64,000 nucleotides of DNA. Source: Roseovarius mucosus DSM 17069 (GTDB lineage: Bacteria; Pseudomonadota; Alphaproteobacteria; Rhodobacterales; Rhodobacteraceae). Each line of letters starts with the position of its first letter. Position 1 is the first letter of the stretch. Where the stretch lies: contig NZ_KN293980.1 in assembly GCF_000768555.3 (NCBI RefSeq), positions 406,947 through 470,946 of the forward strand, given 5' to 3'. Made by a program: the position numbers and the translations under genes. The notes under the pieces were generated by a model. It was not told the origin of the DNA. It saw only the letters and a list, made by a program, of their open reading frames with translations, and did not search any database. This document shows positions 1-7,964 of this stretch, piece by piece.

Positions 1-384
1 GTGGACGATGCCGCAATGATGCGGCTCTACATCTCCAGCTTTCTGAAATCGCGCAAGGATTTCAAGCTGGTGGCACAGGCCGCCAATGGGCAAGAGGCGC
101 TGGACAAGTTGCCAGATCTGCCGGACCTCGACCTGATCCTGCTCGACATCGAGATGCCGGTGATGGACGGGCTTGAGTTTCTGCGTCACGCCAAACTCAA
201 GACGCGGGCCAAGATCTGCATGCTGTCGTCGGTTACAGTGCAAGGTTCGCCCCTGGCGGCCAAGGCACGCGAACTGGGTGCGGATGGGGTGGTTTCCAAG
301 CCCTCCGGCACGGTGTCGCATGACCTTGAGGAAAAGACCGGAGACGAGTTGACGCGCGTGATGCGGGCGCTGGTCGGGGCCTGA
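1..384 (+). CDS. Receiver-domain protein, CheB/CheY-like (5' end cut by window)
   Basis: The 127 visible residues form a response-regulator receiver. The window opens on the acidic pair of the phosphate site (VDDAAMM), so only about the first 5-10 residues are missing. The phospho-acceptor is in LILLDIEMPVMDG, the SS motif in MLSSVTVQGS and the lysine in GVVSKPSG. The SSVTVQG...KPSG stretch resembles the receiver of CheB more than CheY, but no methylesterase domain follows. The gene stops 34 bases before the CheA-like gene on the same strand, so the two probably form one signalling unit. The leading GTG is read as an internal valine, not as a start. Confidence 0.85.
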   Translation: MDDAAMMRLYISSFLKSRKDFKLVAQAANGQEALDKLPDLPDLDLILLDIEMPVMDGLEFLRHAKLKTRAKICMLSSVTVQGSPLAAKARELGADGVVSKPSGTVSHDLEEKTGDELTRVMRALVGA

Positions 385-418
385 GGGCCACAATGCAACC
401 CACTGGGCGGGTGACACC

Positions 419-3400
419 ATGATGGATGAGATGGACGAAATCTGGATGCTGTATGCCGATGACGGCGCGCAGTCCCTTGACGCGATGGAAGCGGCGCTGG
501 ATGCCCTCGACGGGGGCGCAGGCGACATGGGTGCGCATATCGGCGCGCTGTTCCGGGCCGTCCATACCTTCAAGGGCAACTCTCGCGTGCTGGGATTGGC
601 GCAGGTCGAGGGTTTGGCACATCTGGCCGAGGATCTGATCGGGCTGGTGCGTGACGAAGGTGTGCCGCTGAGTGCTGAGATCACCGATATTCTGATGCGC
701 ACCGGCGATGCGCTGCGCGGCATGCTCGAAGAGACAGCCGACACCCGAGCCGATGTGGAGCCGGGCCCGACAGCTGGGCTCAAGCAGGATTTGCGCACGA
801 TGATCGGGCGTTTGACAGGGGGAGAGACCGACGCGGTCGCGCCCGCGCCGCAGGACGAAGTTGTTCCACAGGTGGATGCCGCCGAAGAAGTGCCCGCACC
901 GAAACCTGAACCTGAACCGGCCCCCATATCGGCGCCCAAAGCCAAGGCCCCGGTCTTTGACATGGGTCTGGCTGGTTTGCTGGATCAGTTGGACGGAGGC
1001 GACGGTGCGGATTTCGACGAATTCGAAGGCGATGATGACGAACCGGAGGACGAGTCAGAGCCCGAAGCCGAGCCTGAAGTCGAAGAGGCCTCAGCGCCCG
1101 AAGTTGAGCCGGAGGCGGGGCCCGAACCCGAACCCGCGCCGCAGGTCAAGACCGTGGCCGAGGTGACAGAGGGCAAGCTCTTGGCACCCGACCCGGAGCA
1201 TCACAAGATTTTCAACGAAATGGCCGAAAAGACCTGCGCCGCGCTCGATGCGCTGGTCGCGGATTGGGCCGATGACTCCGGCCCGAGCGCCGCGCGCAAG
1301 CAGGCGGACAACCTGCATTATGCCGCCGGGCAACTGAACTTTGCCGATTGGCTGGCCTTGTTGGAGCCGGTCCTGAGCGGAGATGCGCCGGACCTCGCCG
1401 CAACGCGAGACCTGAGTGCCGCGATCCGCCGCCTGTTGAGCGGGGAGAGCGCCGCGCCTGAGGTTGCCGAAGAGCCCGCCCCCGAACCACAGCCGATGCC
1501 AGAGCCCGCCGCCGATGTGGTCCCAGAACCGGTTGCAGAGCCCGAACCCGCACTGAAACCCGAAGCGGAAGCCAAAGCCGCGCCGGCCAAGAAGGCAGCG
1601 GCGCGGCCCAAGCCCGTGGTCGAGGTCACGGAAGGCAAGCTACGGGCCGATCAGACCTATCACCAGATCTTTGCCGATATGGTGGCCAAGACGCTTGAAA
1701 AACTGGACGCGCTCTGCGCGAATTGGTCGGAGGACTCCAGCCCCGCCGCCCTGCGCAAGGAGGCCGATGGTCTGCGCTATGCCGCGCAACAGCTTGATCT
1801 GGCCGGTTGGGTCGCGCTGCTCGATCCAATAGCCGAGGCCAAAGGCATTGGCCACGCCGCGGCAAAAGGCCATGTTGCGGCGGTGCGCGCGCGCGCAGCG
1901 CAAGATTTTGGCGGCGCTGACGCCGCCCCGGTGCAAACGCGCGGCCCAATTGATCCGGCCGCCGATGGCCGGGCTTTTTTCCAAGCTGTCGCAGAGCTTT
2001 ACCCGCTGATTGCCGATCAGGGCACGCGGATGGGGAGCGATACGCCTTGCACAATGGACGAGCGGCGCGACCTGGCCGAGCGGATTGCCGATCTGGCTGC
2101 GCCGCGCGGATACGTGCGGTTGGTTGACAGCGCCCACAGGCTGTCACAAGAGCCGGCGGGCCATGCGTATCGCGCTGCTGAACTGGCGTTGTATGAGGAA
2201 TTGGTCAGCGTCGAGCGCAGTTTACCCGCGTCGGTGTTCGATACTGAGATGATGCCACCAAGCAAGCTCTTGGGCGCTTGGTGCGTTGAACATATCTTTG
2301 AGACGCTGCAAAGCCTGCGCAAGGGAATGGAGGCGCGCAGCGTGGAGGCGGGGGCCAACTGGTTCCCGGCGTTTGACACATTGATGCGGCAGGTGCATTT
2401 CGCCTGTCTGAATTACCGGATCGACACGGCCTCGCAACTTACGATGGCGCTGATCGACCTCTTCGCGCGGGTGCGCGTTGACCAGAAGGCCCCGGATGTG
2501 ATCCTGCTTCAGATGGGGCGCGGGTTTGTCGACACGATGGAACTGGTGTTCGATGCGCTGGATCAGGGGGATACGCCCGATACCTCGCGGATTGAAAAGA
2601 TGTTCGAAGAGGCGACCAACGCCTGTTTCGTAGCCAGCGGCGTGATGACCGCCAAGAGCATCGAATCGCGATTGGGCCTGCCGCCGGAATTCCACCGGGT
2701 GATGTCACCGGAGAGCGTCAAGACCGCCCATGAGGCGATCAAGGAGGGCATGCATTTCTACGTGCTGCGGGCTGACCTGAATGACGATGATGCACTGGCG
2801 CAGGGGTTCCTTGAGTGGATCACCACGGGCGTCGTGCGGATGATCACCAACGTCACGGTGTTTCTGGACAAGGCCACACTGTTTGATTTCCTCGTGGCGT
2901 CAAGCCTCGAAGAGGACCGGATGGTCGAGCGGCTCGCGATGCTGGATCCGACAGGCACGCGGCTGATGATGGCGCAGGCTCTCAAGGTGCGCGAAGCACC
3001 AGAGGCCGCAGCGGCAGAGCCCGACACGTTTGATCTCATCCCGATGTCGGATGTGGGCGACAGTCTGGCCTTGCTCGAGGCGGTGGGGGCTATCTCCGCC
3101 AGCCACGCGCAGTTGGAGCATGAGCTGACACAGCTTGCTTCGGTCGATCTGGTGCAGGATGTGATGGAGGCGCTGCGCGCCGCTGGGGTGGGCGAATTGG
3201 AGCAGCGCGTGCGCTCGGTCCTGCGCGACCGGCTGGACCAGCACCATCTGCGACTTCAGGAAATCAGCGAGTCGGGCGCGCAGCTTTCGGCAGAGTTGTC
3301 GCATCTGCAACAGGAAAGCGTGGCGCAACGGTCGCGCCCTGCCGAAGTGCTGTTGCGCCCGCTCAAGGCCTATGTGGCCACGCGCGCGCGCAAGATCGGT

Positions 3401-4141
3401 GTCGATGCTTCTGTCACCTATGTCGGCGGCGACGCGATGCTCGACCAGATGTTGATCGAGGAATTGCGCGGGCCGCTCAAGACTCTGGTCAATCTGCGGC
3501 TGACTGGGGAATATCCCGCATCGCGGTTCCATATATCGGTCGAGGCCGAGAGCGATCACGTGCGGGTCGAGCTGACCGATAACAGTCCCGAGGCTCCGGC
3601 TTCCCCTGCCTATGCCGCGCTGGCCGATGAGATGGTTCGCAAGAAGGGCGCGCTGCGCCGTGTCAGCCTACCTGCCGGGGCTGGGGTGCGATTCCATCTG
3701 CGGGTGCCGCAGCATATGATTGTGCTTGATGGTATGGTGGTGCGGGTGGGGCATGTGCGCTATGTGCTGCCCGTGGATGCGATTCACCGTATCCTTCAGA
3801 CCGACCGCATCTTGCCAGTGTCGGCTTCTGGGGCAACACGGATGCTCAATATCGATGAGGGTGCGTTGGTACCGGTGCATCCGTTGATGCCCGAGGCCGC
3901 AGAGGTGGCGCGCGGTGCGCGACTCTATGTGGTGGTAAGCAGCAATGAGACGCGCATCGCAATCCCGGTTGATGAACTCTTGGGTCAGCAGCTTGTGATG
4001 TTGCGCCCCTTGCAGGGCGTTTTGTCCGGGATGCGCGACATGAGCGGTATTGCTGTCCTTTCGGGGGGCGAGGTGGGCATGGTTGTGGCCGTCAGCGCCT
4101 TGGTTTCGGGTGATGAGCGCAAGGCCAGCGTCGCGGCCTGA
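419..4141 (+). CDS. CheA-like protein with N-terminal Hpt and C-terminal CheW domain, degenerate kinase core
   Basis: This 1,240-residue protein has a typical Hpt domain at its N terminus, with His49 in HTFKGNSRVLG. Pro/Glu/Ala-rich linkers flank two related segments (about residues 248-341 and 402-484) that both begin EVTEGKL. A long region of no recognised family follows. The last part aligns with the end of a CheA: an ATPase-like segment, then DGMVVRVGHVRYVLPVDAI, which starts the CheW-like domain near residue 1,104. The usual CheA N box (RNAxDHG) and G1/G2 glycine boxes are absent; the G1 position reads TDNSPEAP. From this I infer a scaffold or phospho-acceptor protein that cannot bind ATP, rather than a working kinase. 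It lies directly behind a receiver gene and ahead of fliS. Confidence 0.75.
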   Translation: MMDEMDEIWMLYADDGAQSLDAMEAALDALDGGAGDMGAHIGALFRAVHTFKGNSRVLGLAQVEGLAHLAEDLIGLVRDEGVPLSAEITDILMRTGDALRGMLEETADTRADVEPGPTAGLKQDLRTMIGRLTGGETDAVAPAPQDEVVPQVDAAEEVPAPKPEPEPAPISAPKAKAPVFDMGLAGLLDQLDGGDGADFDEFEGDDDEPEDESEPEAEPEVEEASAPEVEPEAGPEPEPAPQVKTVAEVTEGKLLAPDPEHHKIFNEMAEKTCAALDALVADWADDSGPSAARKQADNLHYAAGQLNFADWLALLEPVLSGDAPDLAATRDLSAAIRRLLSGESAAPEVAEEPAPEPQPMPEPAADVVPEPVAEPEPALKPEAEAKAAPAKKAAARPKPVVEVTEGKLRADQTYHQIFADMVAKTLEKLDALCANWSEDSSPAALRKEADGLRYAAQQLDLAGWVALLDPIAEAKGIGHAAAKGHVAAVRARAAQDFGGADAAPVQTRGPIDPAADGRAFFQAVAELYPLIADQGTRMGSDTPCTMDERRDLAERIADLAAPRGYVRLVDSAHRLSQEPAGHAYRAAELALYEELVSVERSLPASVFDTEMMPPSKLLGAWCVEHIFETLQSLRKGMEARSVEAGANWFPAFDTLMRQVHFACLNYRIDTASQLTMALIDLFARVRVDQKAPDVILLQMGRGFVDTMELVFDALDQGDTPDTSRIEKMFEEATNACFVASGVMTAKSIESRLGLPPEFHRVMSPESVKTAHEAIKEGMHFYVLRADLNDDDALAQGFLEWITTGVVRMITNVTVFLDKATLFDFLVASSLEEDRMVERLAMLDPTGTRLMMAQALKVREAPEAAAAEPDTFDLIPMSDVGDSLALLEAVGAISASHAQLEHELTQLASVDLVQDVMEALRAAGVGELEQRVRSVLRDRLDQHHLRLQEISESGAQLSAELSHLQQESVAQRSRPAEVLLRPLKAYVATRARKIGVDASVTYVGGDAMLDQMLIEELRGPLKTLVNLRLTGEYPASRFHISVEAESDHVRVELTDNSPEAPASPAYAALADEMVRKKGALRRVSLPAGAGVRFHLRVPQHMIVLDGMVVRVGHVRYVLPVDAIHRILQTDRILPVSASGATRMLNIDEGALVPVHPLMPEAAEVARGARLYVVVSSNETRIAIPVDELLGQQLVMLRPLQGVLSGMRDMSGIAVLSGGEVGMVVAVSALVSGDERKASVAA

Positions 4142-4147
4142 GGCCAG

Positions 4148-4172
4148 GCCCCGGCAGGAATACTGCCGGGGC
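4148..4172 (+). terminator. Hairpin after the CheA-like gene
   Basis: GCCCCGGCAG and CTGCCGGGGC form a perfect 10-bp stem around a 5-base loop, starting 7 bases after the stop codon. No run of T follows, so it may be a weak terminator or a transcript-stabilising 3' hairpin. Confidence 0.45.
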
Positions 4173-4237
4173 TAACATCCTGACGTGATTTGCCGTTTTG
4201 AAAAACACATCTGGCAATCATGTCAAAGGAAGTTTCG

Positions 4238-4636
4238 ATGAGTTTCGCCTTCGCCCGTTCCCGTTACCGTCAGGCCGAGACCCTCGTGCAGGAATCCGCC
4301 ACCGATCCCTATGACATCGTTTTTGTCACGCTTCGGGAACTCAACCGCTCGCTCGGTGTCTTGGCGCGCACCCAACAAGAGGCGCGCCCGTTGCCGTCGG
4401 ATCACGTCAACCGGGTTCTGACCGCGATCTATATCCTGCAATCGAGCCTCGATTTCGAGGCGGGCGGCGATTTGGCGGGGGATCTTTTCCAGCTTTATGA
4501 ATTCGCGCGGTTCCACGTGCTCAAGGGGTTGCGCGGTGAAGAGGGCGCGCGCCTGGCAGAGGCTGCCGCCGCAATGGGCGATATTCTGGACGCTTGGCAG
4601 CAAATCGGGTCGCAGGTCAAGGCGCAGGCGGTATGA
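4238..4636 (+). CDS. fliS: Flagellar export chaperone FliS
   Basis: The 132-residue product has the size and helical character of FliS, the cytoplasmic chaperone that holds flagellin before export. Family features include an early YRQAETLVQ helix, an ILQSSLDFEAGGDLAGDLFQLYEF segment typical of the central helices, and a C-terminal helix with DILDAWQQI. I chose the ATG at 4,238 because AAAGGAAG lies 6 bases upstream; a longer frame from 4,220 lacks such a site. The stop overlaps the next start (ATGA), so translation is probably coupled. Confidence 0.85.
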   Translation: MSFAFARSRYRQAETLVQESATDPYDIVFVTLRELNRSLGVLARTQQEARPLPSDHVNRVLTAIYILQSSLDFEAGGDLAGDLFQLYEFARFHVLKGLRGEEGARLAEAAAAMGDILDAWQQIGSQVKAQAV

Positions 4637-4962
4637 CACGTGTGGTGCAGCAGATGACCTATAGCCTTCTTGGCGATCAGATACGGAGCTTGACGAAGGC
4701 GCTCATCGAAGCCGCAGAGACGGGGGATCAGGCGGCGGTGTCGCGCGCCGATCATGCCCTGCGCTGCGCGGTTATTGCGCTGGTGGGTGGTGCGTCCTTG
4801 TCTGAGGATGGCGCGCAGGATCGCATCGCGATCCTTGCCGAGGCGCTCGATGCCGTGCGGCGCACCGCCGATATGCTTTCGGCCAAGGCGGCGCAGCGCG
4901 CGGGGCGCGGTCGGGCAAATCTTGTCTATCTGAACTGCGATCGCAAGGCTGGGCCGCGCTGA
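4633..4962 (+). CDS. Hypothetical protein following fliS (possible FliT position)
   Basis: This 109-residue mostly helical protein starts at an ATG that overlaps the fliS stop codon. I do not recognise its family. FliT, the FliD chaperone, commonly follows fliS in other bacteria and is also small and helical, so that role is possible, but no diagnostic residues can be seen. The middle (residues about 20-80) is rich in Ala and acidic residues. The C terminus is basic and ends in NCDRKAGPR. It overlaps the next gene by TGATG. Confidence 0.6.
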   Translation: MTRVVQQMTYSLLGDQIRSLTKALIEAAETGDQAAVSRADHALRCAVIALVGGASLSEDGAQDRIAILAEALDAVRRTADMLSAKAAQRAGRGRANLVYLNCDRKAGPR

Positions 4963-5183
4963 TGGCGGGCAGGCAGGAACAGACCTGCGCCACCTGCCTG
5001 CGGCTGCGGATGTTTCTGACGATCGCGGGCGGGTTGATCGCAGGGATTTACCTGCAACCCGGATGGGCAACGGCGGTGGCGGGGCTGATGCCGGCACCGC
5101 TGATGATCGGTTGGGGAATTTGTGCCGTGGGCGGCTTGGGCTTTGGTCTGCGGTTTCGTGACCATATGCGGCAGCGTCGCTGA
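4962..5183 (+). CDS. Small membrane protein, two predicted TM segments
   Basis: The 73-residue product has a CATC motif at residues 9-12, then two hydrophobic segments (about residues 18-40 and 43-62) and a basic tail ending RDHMRQRR. Its start overlaps the previous stop (TGATG), placing it in the fliS operon. No family is recognised. The tail suggests a cytoplasmic C terminus. It ends 20 bases before the end of an opposite-strand gene. Confidence 0.55.
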   Translation: MAGRQEQTCATCLRLRMFLTIAGGLIAGIYLQPGWATAVAGLMPAPLMIGWGICAVGGLGFGLRFRDHMRQRR

Positions 5184-5203
5184 TGGTACTAGGCTGCTTC
5201 ACC

Positions 5204-5350
5204 TCAGCAGAGGCGGCGCAGCAAACGCACCAGACCCCAGACATGTTGACGCCGCGGTTCGCCATTTTCGTCGCAGAGTACGAGTTCAACGCCCATCTTG
5301 TGCGGATCGGTGCCGGGGGCGGGAATGAAGGTCTGGCGCATAGCGATCAT
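5204..5350 (-). CDS. 48-residue hypothetical protein
   Basis: A short frame starts at an ATG preceded by AAAGGAAAT at Shine-Dalgarno distance. The product begins MIAMRQTFIPAPGTDPHKMG and ends in a basic, leucine-rich tail (GLVRLLRRLC). It lies 55 bases downstream of the FliL-like gene on the same strand and could be its operon partner. Function unknown. The ribosome binding site and ordinary codon use are the only support. Confidence 0.4.
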   Translation of the reverse strand: MIAMRQTFIPAPGTDPHKMGVELVLCDENGEPRRQHVWGLVRLLRRLC

Positions 5351-5405
5351 GGGATTTCCTTTCACGGGCTTGGCATTTGTTTCGGGGCTGCAAGAAGCCT
5401 GCCAA

Positions 5406-5906
5406 TCAGGGCGCATGGGCCCAGTCGAGTATCAGAACCTCTAGAATGGCAGGCTCCTCGCTCATGGCGATCAGCCGGGCGTTCATCGCCTCTTTCAGTG
5501 TCTCGGGCAGGCTGTTGCGTAGCGCCGCGAGGCGGGTGTCGGCGGGATAACTCTCGGCAGCGCGCAGCACGACCTCGGCCAGTTCGGCCTGTGCCTCGAG
5601 TTGGCGGTCGGACAGCCGGGCCATAAGTTCGAGACTACCCGCCTCGCGCAGGGCAATGCCCAAACCGATGCTGAGCGTGCCGCCGCCGTCGGGCAGCGTC
5701 ACCGTCACCGGCAGGCTGAGCGGCAGATAGCGGCGCGGCTCGGGCCCGGCGGGGGCCTCTGACGTGGGCGCAGGCGAGGCCGATAGCTGCGGCACAGCGG
5801 GGACCTGACGCAGGATCCAGAGGCTTGCGACCCCAAGCGCTATTGGCCCGAGACTTGCTGTCAGGGCAAAGATGATGAGCGGTTGGCGGGATGAAATCCG
5901 GGTCAT
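5406..5906 (-). CDS. FliL-like flagellar basal-body-associated protein
   Basis: The 166-residue product has one N-terminal membrane segment (about residues 10-32), a Pro/Ala-rich linker, then a periplasmic domain. In that domain LPLSLPVTVTLPDGGG and the following strand LSIGLGIALRE resemble the FliL core, which supports the stator. The C terminus (LPETLKEAMNARL...ILEVLILDW) also matches the FliL pattern of helix then strand. The identification is by pattern, not by close similarity. A strong sigma-54 element lies at 5,918-5,933 on this strand. Confidence 0.6.
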   Translation of the reverse strand: MTRISSRQPLIIFALTASLGPIALGVASLWILRQVPAVPQLSASPAPTSEAPAGPEPRRYLPLSLPVTVTLPDGGGTLSIGLGIALREAGSLELMARLSDRQLEAQAELAEVVLRAAESYPADTRLAALRNSLPETLKEAMNARLIAMSEEPAILEVLILDWAHAP

Positions 5907-5917
5907 GCAGGGCAAAA

Positions 5918-5933
5918 TGCAAGGACCGCGCCA
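5918..5933 (-). promoter_or_regulatory. Sigma-54 promoter of the FliL-like gene
   Basis: The minus-strand sequence TGGCGCGGTCCTTGCA matches the -24/-12 consensus TGGCACG-N4-TTGCA at all positions but one, with correct spacing. Counting 12 bases from the -12 C puts the start of transcription near 5,907, next to the ATG at 5,906. Confidence 0.7.
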
Positions 5934-6024
5934 AGCGGCGCTAAACTGACACGGTTTTTTGCCGTTGTACGTGTGCGGAACCGTGTCGCCTGCGCGACGC
6001 AGAGAAACCAGAAGGAGTGGCAGA

Positions 6025-6402
6025 GTGGCGGGCGCCTTGTCGAAATTCAGGATGTTGCGCCGGGCTGCAGGACAGGCCGCGCCGGGTCAGACCCCCGACG
6101 CCTTTCCTCTGGTGCGGCGGAGCACCAATCTGCACGATATCTCGCTGGTCGAGCGGCATTTGCCGGAAATCCTTGGGCGTGCCTTGGCGCGGAGTTGGAT
6201 CGACCGCGCCTTCAGCACCGCACTCTTGGCCGATCCCAAGGCGCTCTTGGCGCAGCATGATATTCATTTGCCCGAGACGGTCAGTATTGATGTCGAGATG
6301 ACGCCGACGCAGCGGCATCGCCTGGTGGTTTATGAGCAGCGCCCCGATGGCGAGCGGCGGCGCATGATGTATCTGCAACTGGTGATGATGGCGGGCAAAT
6401 AG
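6025..6402 (+). CDS. Protein with NHLP/nitrile-hydratase-alpha-like domain in flagellar context
   Basis: The chosen GTG start at 6,025 follows AGAAGGAG and gives 125 residues. The C-terminal half resembles the fold shared by nitrile hydratase alpha subunits and NHLP leader peptides. The pattern is W-x-D-x-A-F, LLADPKALLAQHDIHLPE, then an alternating strand (SIDVEMTPTQRHRLVVY). There is no metal-binding CxxCxC motif, no Gly-Gly leader cleavage site and no RiPP-modifying enzyme nearby, so neither an enzyme nor a peptide precursor is implied. The stop abuts the next start with no gap, so the two are co-transcribed. Function unknown. Confidence 0.55.
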   Translation: MAGALSKFRMLRRAAGQAAPGQTPDAFPLVRRSTNLHDISLVERHLPEILGRALARSWIDRAFSTALLADPKALLAQHDIHLPETVSIDVEMTPTQRHRLVVYEQRPDGERRRMMYLQLVMMAGK

Positions 6403-7044
6403 ATGCGGCGGTTTCTGCTGGCTTCTGCGGTCTGGGTTTGCGGTGCGGCGGCGATGGCCGGGTCCACGCCGGATTTCGGCCGGGCCGTGGCCCTTGCCCA
6501 AGATGGGCAAGCCGGGGCGGCTGTGGCGATCTTTGCCGATCTGGCGCAGGCCGGGCACCGCGCGGCGCAGGTCAATCTGGCGGTGATGCTGGCGCGCGGA
6601 CAGGGCGTGCCGCAAGACGATCAGGCGGCGACCTATTGGGCCTGGCGCGCACGTCTGGCGGGCGAGACGCGGGCAATCGCGGTGAGTGATCTGCTATTGG
6701 AGCGTCTGACAGAAGCCGCGCGGGCGCGGCTGGCGGATCGGTTGAGAGCAGATCTGAGCGCGCGGGCCGAGGATGGCATGCCGGGACAGTTTGCGGCGAT
6801 TGGCCGGGTGGAGGCGCAGTTGCGCCTGCCCGCCAAGATGGACGAAGCCGCGCTGTGGTTCACTCTTGGGGCCGCGTTCGAGGAGCCTGGCGCTTTCGCG
6901 CTGCGCGAGGTGTCGATGGCCGAGTTGGAGCCCAAGGCGCGGCTGGCGGTACAGGAGCGCGCGGCGGCAGAGTTTGCCAAGTGGTGCGCAGCGATGCCCC
7001 AAGACGCCCGCCCCGAGACCTGCGCGCGCGACTTGAGGCGGTGA
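6403..7044 (+). CDS. Secreted Sel1/TPR-like repeat protein
   Basis: The 213-residue product has a clear signal peptide (MRRFLLASAVWVCGAAAMAG). A TPR/Sel1-like unit follows: DFGRAVALAQDGQAGAAVAI, then AQAGHRAAQVNLAVMLARGQGVPQD, where LARGQGVPQD is typical of Sel1 repeats. A second copy is weak (DEAALWFTLGAAF). It is likely a periplasmic adaptor. It begins directly after the previous stop and is followed by the flgG promoter region. The role is unknown, although operon position suggests motility. Confidence 0.6.
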   Translation: MRRFLLASAVWVCGAAAMAGSTPDFGRAVALAQDGQAGAAVAIFADLAQAGHRAAQVNLAVMLARGQGVPQDDQAATYWAWRARLAGETRAIAVSDLLLERLTEAARARLADRLRADLSARAEDGMPGQFAAIGRVEAQLRLPAKMDEAALWFTLGAAFEEPGAFALREVSMAELEPKARLAVQERAAAEFAKWCAAMPQDARPETCARDLRR

Positions 7045-7109
7045 GCCCTCTCCTTTTTCGGGCATGGGGCTAAAATTGCCGGGGCATTGGTCGTAAGACC
7101 TGATCGGGC

Positions 7110-7125
7110 TGGCACGCGGTTTGCA
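7110..7125 (+). promoter_or_regulatory. Sigma-54 promoter of the flgG operon
   Basis: TGGCACGCGGTTTGCA is a perfect match to the -24/-12 consensus. Predicted transcription start is near 7,136, giving a 29-base leader before flgG at 7,165. Confidence 0.85.
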
Positions 7126-7164
7126 CACTGAGATCGAACAGAGACCTCAGGAAAGGCAGCGCCG

Positions 7165-7953
7165 ATGTCCTCGAACGTGATGCATGTGGCCAAAACCGGG
7201 CTGAATGCGCAGCAAGCCCGTATTCAGGTGATTTCCAACAACCTGGCCAACGTCAACACCACCGGATTCAAGCGCGACCGCGCCAACTTCGAAACGCTGC
7301 TCTATCAGACGCTGCGGCCTGCGGGCGCGCAGACGTCCGAGGCGACCGAGCAGACGGCCCCCACGACGCTGGGCACGGGTGTGCGGCTGGTCAGCACCGA
7401 AAAGATGTATACCCAAGGTAGCCTGACCACGACCGACAACGCGCTTGATCTGGCGATTGACGGCAAGGGGTTCTTTCAGGTGCTGATGCCCGATGGGCGG
7501 ATCGGTTACACCCGCAACGGCACGTTTTCGCAGAATGCCGATGGTGTCCTGACTACGTCGAGCGGCTATGTCGTGCAGCCCGAAATCCAGATCCCCCCCG
7601 AGGCCACCAGCATCAGCATTTCCCGCGATGGAATTATCAGCGTGACCTTGCCCGATGCGGTCGAGGCCGAAGAGGTGGGGCAGTTGACCCTTGCGCAATT
7701 CGCCAACCCACGTGGGCTAGAGCCGGTGGGCGAAACCTTTGTGGTCGAGAGCACCGCCAGCGGCGCGCCGGTCGTGGGCAATCCTGTCGAGGACGGCATG
7801 GGGGCCTTGCTTCAGGGCACGCTGGAAACCTCGAATGTCAATGTGGTGCAAGAGCTGGTCGACATGATCGAAGCGCAGCGCGCCTATGAAATCAACTCGC
7901 GCTCCATCTCGGCCTCGGACGAGATGATGAGCTATCTCGCCAATAACCTCTGA
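7165..7953 (+). CDS. flgG: Flagellar distal rod protein FlgG
   Basis: The 262-residue protein is the usual length for FlgG, which builds the distal rod. The N terminus has the rod/hook signature ISNNLANVNTTGFKR. The C terminus has SNVNVVQELVDMIEAQRAYE and ends DEMMSYLANNL, the conserved pair of helices at the rod core. It is the first gene after a perfect sigma-54 promoter, so this operon starts at flgG rather than flgB. The flgB-F genes must lie elsewhere. Confidence 0.95.
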   Translation: MSSNVMHVAKTGLNAQQARIQVISNNLANVNTTGFKRDRANFETLLYQTLRPAGAQTSEATEQTAPTTLGTGVRLVSTEKMYTQGSLTTTDNALDLAIDGKGFFQVLMPDGRIGYTRNGTFSQNADGVLTTSSGYVVQPEIQIPPEATSISISRDGIISVTLPDAVEAEEVGQLTLAQFANPRGLEPVGETFVVESTASGAPVVGNPVEDGMGALLQGTLETSNVNVVQELVDMIEAQRAYEINSRSISASDEMMSYLANNL

Positions 7954-7964
7954 AGGGGACCCTG

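Noticed and set aside
1022..1640. Apparent repeats in the CheA-like gene (GAACCCGAACC, GAGCCCGAAG)
   Set aside because: These are codon-level repeats of the Pro/Glu linkers, not mobile or CRISPR repeats.
5940..5990. TGACACGGTTTTTTGC as a sigma-54 site for the 6,025 gene
   Set aside because: The GG is missing and the spacing is one base too long.
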